NCBI GenBank assembly: GCA_027456925.1
Contig: DAIDTZ010000221.1
Span: 1-9,331, forward strand
DNA length: 9,331 bases
Direction: 5' to 3'
Source: Nitrospirota bacterium
GTDB taxonomy: Bacteria; Nitrospirota; UBA9217
The first letter of the stretch is position 1. Each line of letters opens with the position of its first letter. The notes beneath the pieces were generated by a model. It was not told the DNA's origin, ran no database searches, and worked only from the letters and a program-made list of their open reading frames with translations. The translations under genes were made by a program, and so were the position numbers. This document shows positions 5,713 through 9,331 of the stretch, piece by piece.

Positions 5713-7563
5713 GTGGAAGAGAGCAGGGGCCCCATGAACGATGACTCGGATGATTCCATGGAGCATATCGTAGAAAAACTTCGGCTTACTTTCAAAGAAG
5801 AGGCCTATGAGCTGCTTGCAGAGCTCGAGGCCACATTGCTTGAGCTGGAGAACAGTCCCGCGGACAGCGAGGCGATCAACCGGGCATTTCGCGTCCTGCA
5901 TACGATCAAGGGCTCGTCGGGCATGTGCGCATTTTACGATATCGCATCGTTCGCCCATGAAATCGAGGCATACTTCGATCTGGTGCGAAAGGGAGAAATC
6001 GTTGTCACCAAGGAGATCATCGACCTGACCATCCTGGCCAGCGATCAACTGACAAGTTTGTTTGACGTCATTTACCGGGACGGCAAGGCAGACACGGAAA
6101 GAACAGAGCAGATCGTCGCTTCGTTCAAAAAGCAGACATCCGGGAAAACAGGAGCCAGGGCTTTTTCCGGTCCGCGCGGCGCCGACCTTCTCCTGCCCCT
6201 GAGCGACGAGAAGGGACCAGCCGGCGGCGACAAGGCGCAGATTGCGCCGGCGGAACAACAGGATGCGCGGGAACAGCGGCAAGGCGTTGACGCTTCATCA
6301 AGCATCCGGGTGGCGACAGGCAAGCTGGACAGCCTCGTGAACCTCGCCGGCGAGCTCGTTACGGTCCAGGCGCGCCTGAGCCAGACCGCGCTGACCCTCG
6401 GGAATTCCGCGCTCCAGTCGATCGCCGAAGAAGTGGAGCGGTTGACTGCCGATCTCCGCGACAATACCATGAGCATCCGGATGCTGCCCATCGGCACGAC
6501 CTTCAGCAAGTTCAAGCGTGTTGTGCGCGACCTTTCCGCGGAGCTGGGCAAGGAAATCGAGCTCACGACCGACGGCGCCGAGACCGAACTGGACAAGACC
6601 GTCATCGAGAAGCTGGGTGATCCGCTCGTGCACATCATCAGGAACAGCATCGACCACGGCATCGAGCGGCCCGACGAGCGCATGGCGGCCGGCAAGCCGA
6701 GAAAGGGCACGATCCATCTTTCCGCGCTGCATTCCGGCGCCCATGTGCTGATCCGGGTCCAGGACGACGGCGCGGGACTGGACGTCGATGCGATCCGCGC
6801 CACGGCAGTGGAACGGGGCCTGCTCCGGATCGATGCGGAAATCACGGAGCAGGAGCTGTGGCAGTTCATCCTGACCCCGGGCTTTTCAACGGCGAAGCAG
6901 GTCACCGGCATTTCCGGGCGCGGGGTCGGCATGGACGTGGTCAAAAAGTCCATTGACGCGATCCGCGGCGTCCTCGAGATCAGCAGCGAAAAAGGCGCGG
7001 GCACGACGATTACGCTGAAGCTGCCGCTCACCCTCGCCATCATCGACGGCTTCCTCACGAAGATCGGCGCTGACAGCTACATTTTCCCGCTCCCGCTCGT
7101 CGAGGAGTGCGTGGAGTTGACGCGCGACAACGCCTTCAGCAAGAGCAACAGGAACCTGATCAACGTGCGGGGCCACATCGTGCCCTACATCCGGCTGCGG
7201 GAGCAATTTTCCATCAACGGCGAGGCGCCGCTGATCGAGCAGATCGTGATCACGAAGGCGGGCAAGAGGCGCGTCGGCCTGGTCGTTGACGCAATCGTGG
7301 GCCAGCACCAGACGGTCCTGAAGTCGCTCGGCGCGTTCTACCGCGACGTAGAGGGCATTTCCGGGGCCACGCTCCTGGGGGACGGAACCGTGGCCCTGAT
7401 CCTCGATATACCAAAACTAATAAGCCTGGCTGAACAGTACCGGGAAGTTGACGTTCCGGACCAGGCAGCTCCAGAAAACCGTCAAGTTCTTCAAGAGGGA
7501 CAAAGCAGACTGACACTCGATGAGAAGAATGATGCCCGCGGAAAGTATCTGTTAATTACCTGA
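5713..7563 (+). CDS. cheA: Chemotaxis histidine kinase CheA lacking a P2 domain
   Basis: This 616-residue cytoplasmic kinase autophosphorylates in response to receptor state. Domains in order: P1/Hpt at about 18-130, with the phospho-acceptor H63 in HTIKGSSG; a low-complexity Ala/Gly/Gln-rich linker at about 143-195; P3 dimerisation helices at 196-262; the P4 ATPase at about 263-436; and the CheW-like P5 at about 437-575. P4 has the N box HIIRNSIDHGIE (307-318), G1 DDGAGLD (351-357), F box FILTPGFST (385-393) and G2 GRGVGMDVV (402-410), all intact. The roughly 50-residue linker is too short for the usual P2 domain, which docks CheY and CheB. A hydrophilic tail of about 40 residues follows P5 and is not family-conserved. 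It starts at GTG after GGAGG. A hairpin precedes it, so its dose may be set separately from cheW. It lies 16 bp before the small downstream gene. Confidence 0.95.
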   Translation: MEESRGPMNDDSDDSMEHIVEKLRLTFKEEAYELLAELEATLLELENSPADSEAINRAFRVLHTIKGSSGMCAFYDIASFAHEIEAYFDLVRKGEIVVTKEIIDLTILASDQLTSLFDVIYRDGKADTERTEQIVASFKKQTSGKTGARAFSGPRGADLLLPLSDEKGPAGGDKAQIAPAEQQDAREQRQGVDASSSIRVATGKLDSLVNLAGELVTVQARLSQTALTLGNSALQSIAEEVERLTADLRDNTMSIRMLPIGTTFSKFKRVVRDLSAELGKEIELTTDGAETELDKTVIEKLGDPLVHIIRNSIDHGIERPDERMAAGKPRKGTIHLSALHSGAHVLIRVQDDGAGLDVDAIRATAVERGLLRIDAEITEQELWQFILTPGFSTAKQVTGISGRGVGMDVVKKSIDAIRGVLEISSEKGAGTTITLKLPLTLAIIDGFLTKIGADSYIFPLPLVEECVELTRDNAFSKSNRNLINVRGHIVPYIRLREQFSINGEAPLIEQIVITKAGKRRVGLVVDAIVGQHQTVLKSLGAFYRDVEGISGATLLGDGTVALILDIPKLISLAEQYREVDVPDQAAPENRQVLQEGQSRLTLDEKNDARGKYLLIT

Positions 7564-7579
7564 GATAGAGGACAACAAA

Positions 7580-7765
7580 ATGCACGATGTATTTCGGGAA
7601 GCAGTAGAGAAGGCCAAAAAGTCCGGCAAATGGGAGCAACTGACGCCTTCGCAACAGGTGGAACTGGTCAGCAGATTGCTTCAGAACCATTTCGAGATGT
7701 CAGGAATGCCGGTCATTTACCGTGAAGCAAACAAACCAGCAGCTGAAAAACAAGCCGAGAATTGA
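7580..7765 (+). CDS. Small hypothetical protein, last gene of the chemosensory cluster
   Basis: I do not recognise this 61-residue protein. It begins 16 bp after the cheA stop with AGAGGA (7567-7572) placed 7 bases before its ATG, which supports real translation in the same transcript. The sequence is hydrophilic and probably helical: a charged N-terminal helix (MHDVFREAVEKAKKSGKW), a second helix rich in Q, V and L (SQQVELVSRLLQNHFEM, 24-40), then a short PVIYRE segment and a charged disordered tail. It has no membrane segment, signal peptide or cysteine. Its place suggests a link to the array, for instance as a small regulator of CheA, but nothing in the sequence shows this. It could be an unrelated gene that happens to follow cheA. 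Confidence 0.6.
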   Translation: MHDVFREAVEKAKKSGKWEQLTPSQQVELVSRLLQNHFEMSGMPVIYREANKPAAEKQAEN

Positions 7766-8028
7766 ATCCCGCGTCCACGATGATGAACCTGCGCAGTTCT
7801 GTCTTCACGCTCGCCTTTTGAAATCCAGCCATATTGCATGCCTAAAGTCCATTCTCAAGCAATAGCGGCCTCTTTCGTGACATCGATGAGTTTTGAAGAA
7901 AGACAAGCTCAATGCGTGAGCGCGCGCCTTGTTTCCCGGCGTTTTTCACTTCATAAATCCTTGCAATTTCCCGTGCTCTGTACTATCCTCGTGTTGTAAT
8001 TCGATGCAGCAGCGTTATAAGGATACAG
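7766..8028. other. Intergenic region before hsdR, no gene seen
   Basis: This 263-bp stretch has stops in all forward frames and no family I recognise. Possible signals are weak. There is a short GC stem, CGCC (7925-7928) with GGCG (7938-7941), followed by five T (7942-7946) that might end the chemosensory transcript. A poor sigma-70-like pair, TTGTTT (7929-7934) and CATAAA (7952-7957) at 17-base spacing, might drive hsdR. GCTCA/TGAGC can form a 5-bp hairpin at about 7909-7923. None is convincing alone. Confidence 0.3.
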
Positions 8029-9331
8029 ATGCCCCAAGGCCCCGAAGACATAGCCCGTGAACAGATCGACCGCATGCTTGAACAGTCCGGCTGGGCTGTT
8101 CAGGATGCGAAGGCAGTCAACCTGTACGCAAAACAGGGCGTGGCTATCCGCGAGTTCGCGCTGAAACCCGGTTTCGGCACTGCGGACTACCTTCTCTATG
8201 TCGACGGCAGGGCTGCCGGCGTAATCGAGGCAAAGAAAGCCGGGGCAACGCTTACCGGCGTCGAGATCCAGTCCGCGAAATACAGCAAAGGCCTGCCTGA
8301 CAGCCTTCCTGCATGGACCCGTCCGCTTCCGTTCTGTTATGAATCTACGGGGATCGAAACCAAGTTCACGAACGGATTCGACCCTGAACCTCGTTCGCGA
8401 AACGTATTCTCCTTTCATAAGCCCGAAACCTTTGCTGATTGGCTCTCTGACGGACAAGCCTCTGTGACATCGCTCGCAGCCATGCCGCCGCAGCAGCTCT
8501 ACGGCAAACAGCCGACGCTCAACTCCCGCATATACTCGATGCCGCCCCTCGTCGAAACCGGGCTCTGGCCCGCACAGATAATAGCGATCAAGAACCTCGA
8601 AAAGTCGCTTGCCGAAAACCGTCCCCGTGCTCTTATCCAGATGGCAACCGGAAGCGGCAAGACCTTCACTGCCATCAACTTCCTGTACCGTTTGATCAAG
8701 TTCGGCAAGGCCAAGCGGGTCCTGTTCCTCGTTGACCGGGGCAATCTCGGCAGGCAGGCCTTGAAGGAATTCCAGCAGTACACATCGCCGTACAATAACT
8801 TCAAGTTCTCACAAGAATATAACATTCAACATTTAACATCCAATAATATCGACTTGGTATCCCGGGTCTGCATCTGCACGATACAGAGACTTTATTCCAT
8901 GCTCAAAGGCGAGGTATTACCCGAAGAGGCGGACGAGGAGTCCGCGCAGGGTCTGGAAAAGGTTTACAAGGAAGTACCGCCTCTGGAATACAATCCAGCC
9001 ATACCCATCGAGACCTTCGACATCATCGTGACCGACGAATGCCACCGCTCCATCTACAACCTCTGGCGCCAGGTGCTCGAATACTTCGACGCCTCGATCA
9101 TCGGCCTGACTGCCACGCCGAACAAGCAGACCTTCGGGTTCTTTAATCAAAATCTCGTGATGGAGTACGGCCACGAGCAGGCGGTTGCCGACGGCGTGAA
9201 CGTAAACTACGACGTCTTTCGCATCAAGACCGCGATCACCGAGGCTGGCGGAAGGGTCGAGGCAGGTTTTTACGTGGACAAGCGCGACCGCGAGACACGC
9301 AAGGTGCGCTGGGAGCGGCTCGACGAGGACC
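8029..9331 (+). CDS. hsdR: Type I restriction endonuclease R subunit (HsdR), N-terminal part, cut by window edge
   Basis: This is the motor and nuclease subunit of a type I restriction-modification complex, which translocates DNA and cuts it far from the HsdS recognition site. The frame is open for 434 codons to the right edge without a stop. The N-terminal nuclease core is D53 in TADYLLYVDG followed by IEAKK (66-70; E67 and K69), the PD-(D/E)xK pattern. The SF2 helicase begins with a Q-like segment RALIQ, then Walker A MATGSGKT (205-212), LFLVDRGNL, the DEAD-box variant DECH (336-339) and motif III LTATP (360-364). The GVEIQSAKYSKGLP stretch is typical of the EcoEI-like HsdR group. AAGGA lies 5 bases before ATG 8029. 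The remaining helicase and C-terminal domains, and the hsdM and hsdS partners, must lie beyond the window if present, since none lies upstream. Confidence 0.92.
   Translation, partial: MPQGPEDIAREQIDRMLEQSGWAVQDAKAVNLYAKQGVAIREFALKPGFGTADYLLYVDGRAAGVIEAKKAGATLTGVEIQSAKYSKGLPDSLPAWTRPLPFCYESTGIETKFTNGFDPEPRSRNVFSFHKPETFADWLSDGQASVTSLAAMPPQQLYGKQPTLNSRIYSMPPLVETGLWPAQIIAIKNLEKSLAENRPRALIQMATGSGKTFTAINFLYRLIKFGKAKRVLFLVDRGNLGRQALKEFQQYTSPYNNFKFSQEYNIQHLTSNNIDLVSRVCICTIQRLYSMLKGEVLPEEADEESAQGLEKVYKEVPPLEYNPAIPIETFDIIVTDECHRSIYNLWRQVLEYFDASIIGLTATPNKQTFGFFNQNLVMEYGHEQAVADGVNVNYDVFRIKTAITEAGGRVEAGFYVDKRDRETRKVRWERLDED

Noticed and set aside
6072..7058. Antisense open frame of 328 codons over cheA
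   Set aside because: The Ser/Arg-rich composition is typical of a shadow frame; cheA on the + strand has all kinase motifs intact.
7925..7946. Short GC stem plus five T as a terminator
   Set aside because: Only a 4-bp stem with a 9-base loop; recorded under the intergenic region but too weak for a separate terminator call.
1..9331. CRISPR arrays, tRNA or rRNA genes, transposases
   Set aside because: No regularly spaced repeats, no cloverleaf-like sequence, no rRNA-like stretch and no transposase motif were seen on reading the window.

Overview
The window looks like a piece of the chromosome of a Gram-negative, motile or surface-sensing bacterium. The protein-coding stretches are GC-rich. 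The style of the chemoreceptor operon and a GGATWACA-type intergenic palindrome recall Desulfobacterota (the former Deltaproteobacteria) or Nitrospirota. That placement comes from memory of such genomes, not from a marker gene, so it is tentative. All confidently called genes lie on the + strand.

Layout. (1) Positions 6-1244: a two-domain chromate-type (CHR family) ion transporter. (2) 1245-1463: a gap holding an almost perfect 16-bp inverted repeat built of short GGAT-ACA units. (3) 1464-7765: a compact set of six genes in one direction: a PAPS-dependent sulfotransferase, a PhnD-like periplasmic binding protein, a methyl-accepting chemotaxis protein, CheW, a CheA that appears to lack its P2 domain, and an unrecognised 61-residue protein. 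Gaps inside this set are 11-23 bp, with two exceptions that both carry RNA hairpins: 80 bp between the binding protein and the receptor, and 148 bp between cheW and cheA. (4) 7766-8028: a 263-bp gap with no recognised gene. (5) 8029 to the right edge: the N-terminal 434 codons of a type I restriction enzyme R subunit (HsdR), which has no stop codon inside the window.

How the genes may work together. Receptor, CheW and CheA make the core of a chemosensory array. The binding protein directly upstream has a cleavable signal peptide and no ABC permease or ATPase beside it, so the simplest reading is that it delivers a ligand to the receptor's small periplasmic domain. The receptor has good methylation-site matches and ends in a pentapeptide (EFEKY) that fits the CheR-tethering pattern. 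No CheR, CheB or CheY is encoded here, so adaptation and output must come from elsewhere in the genome. The sulfotransferase at the head of the cluster is the odd member. It may modify a surface molecule or the sensed metabolite, or it may simply be co-transcribed. The sulfotransferase, binding protein and P2-less kinase cassette is the part most worth a second look.
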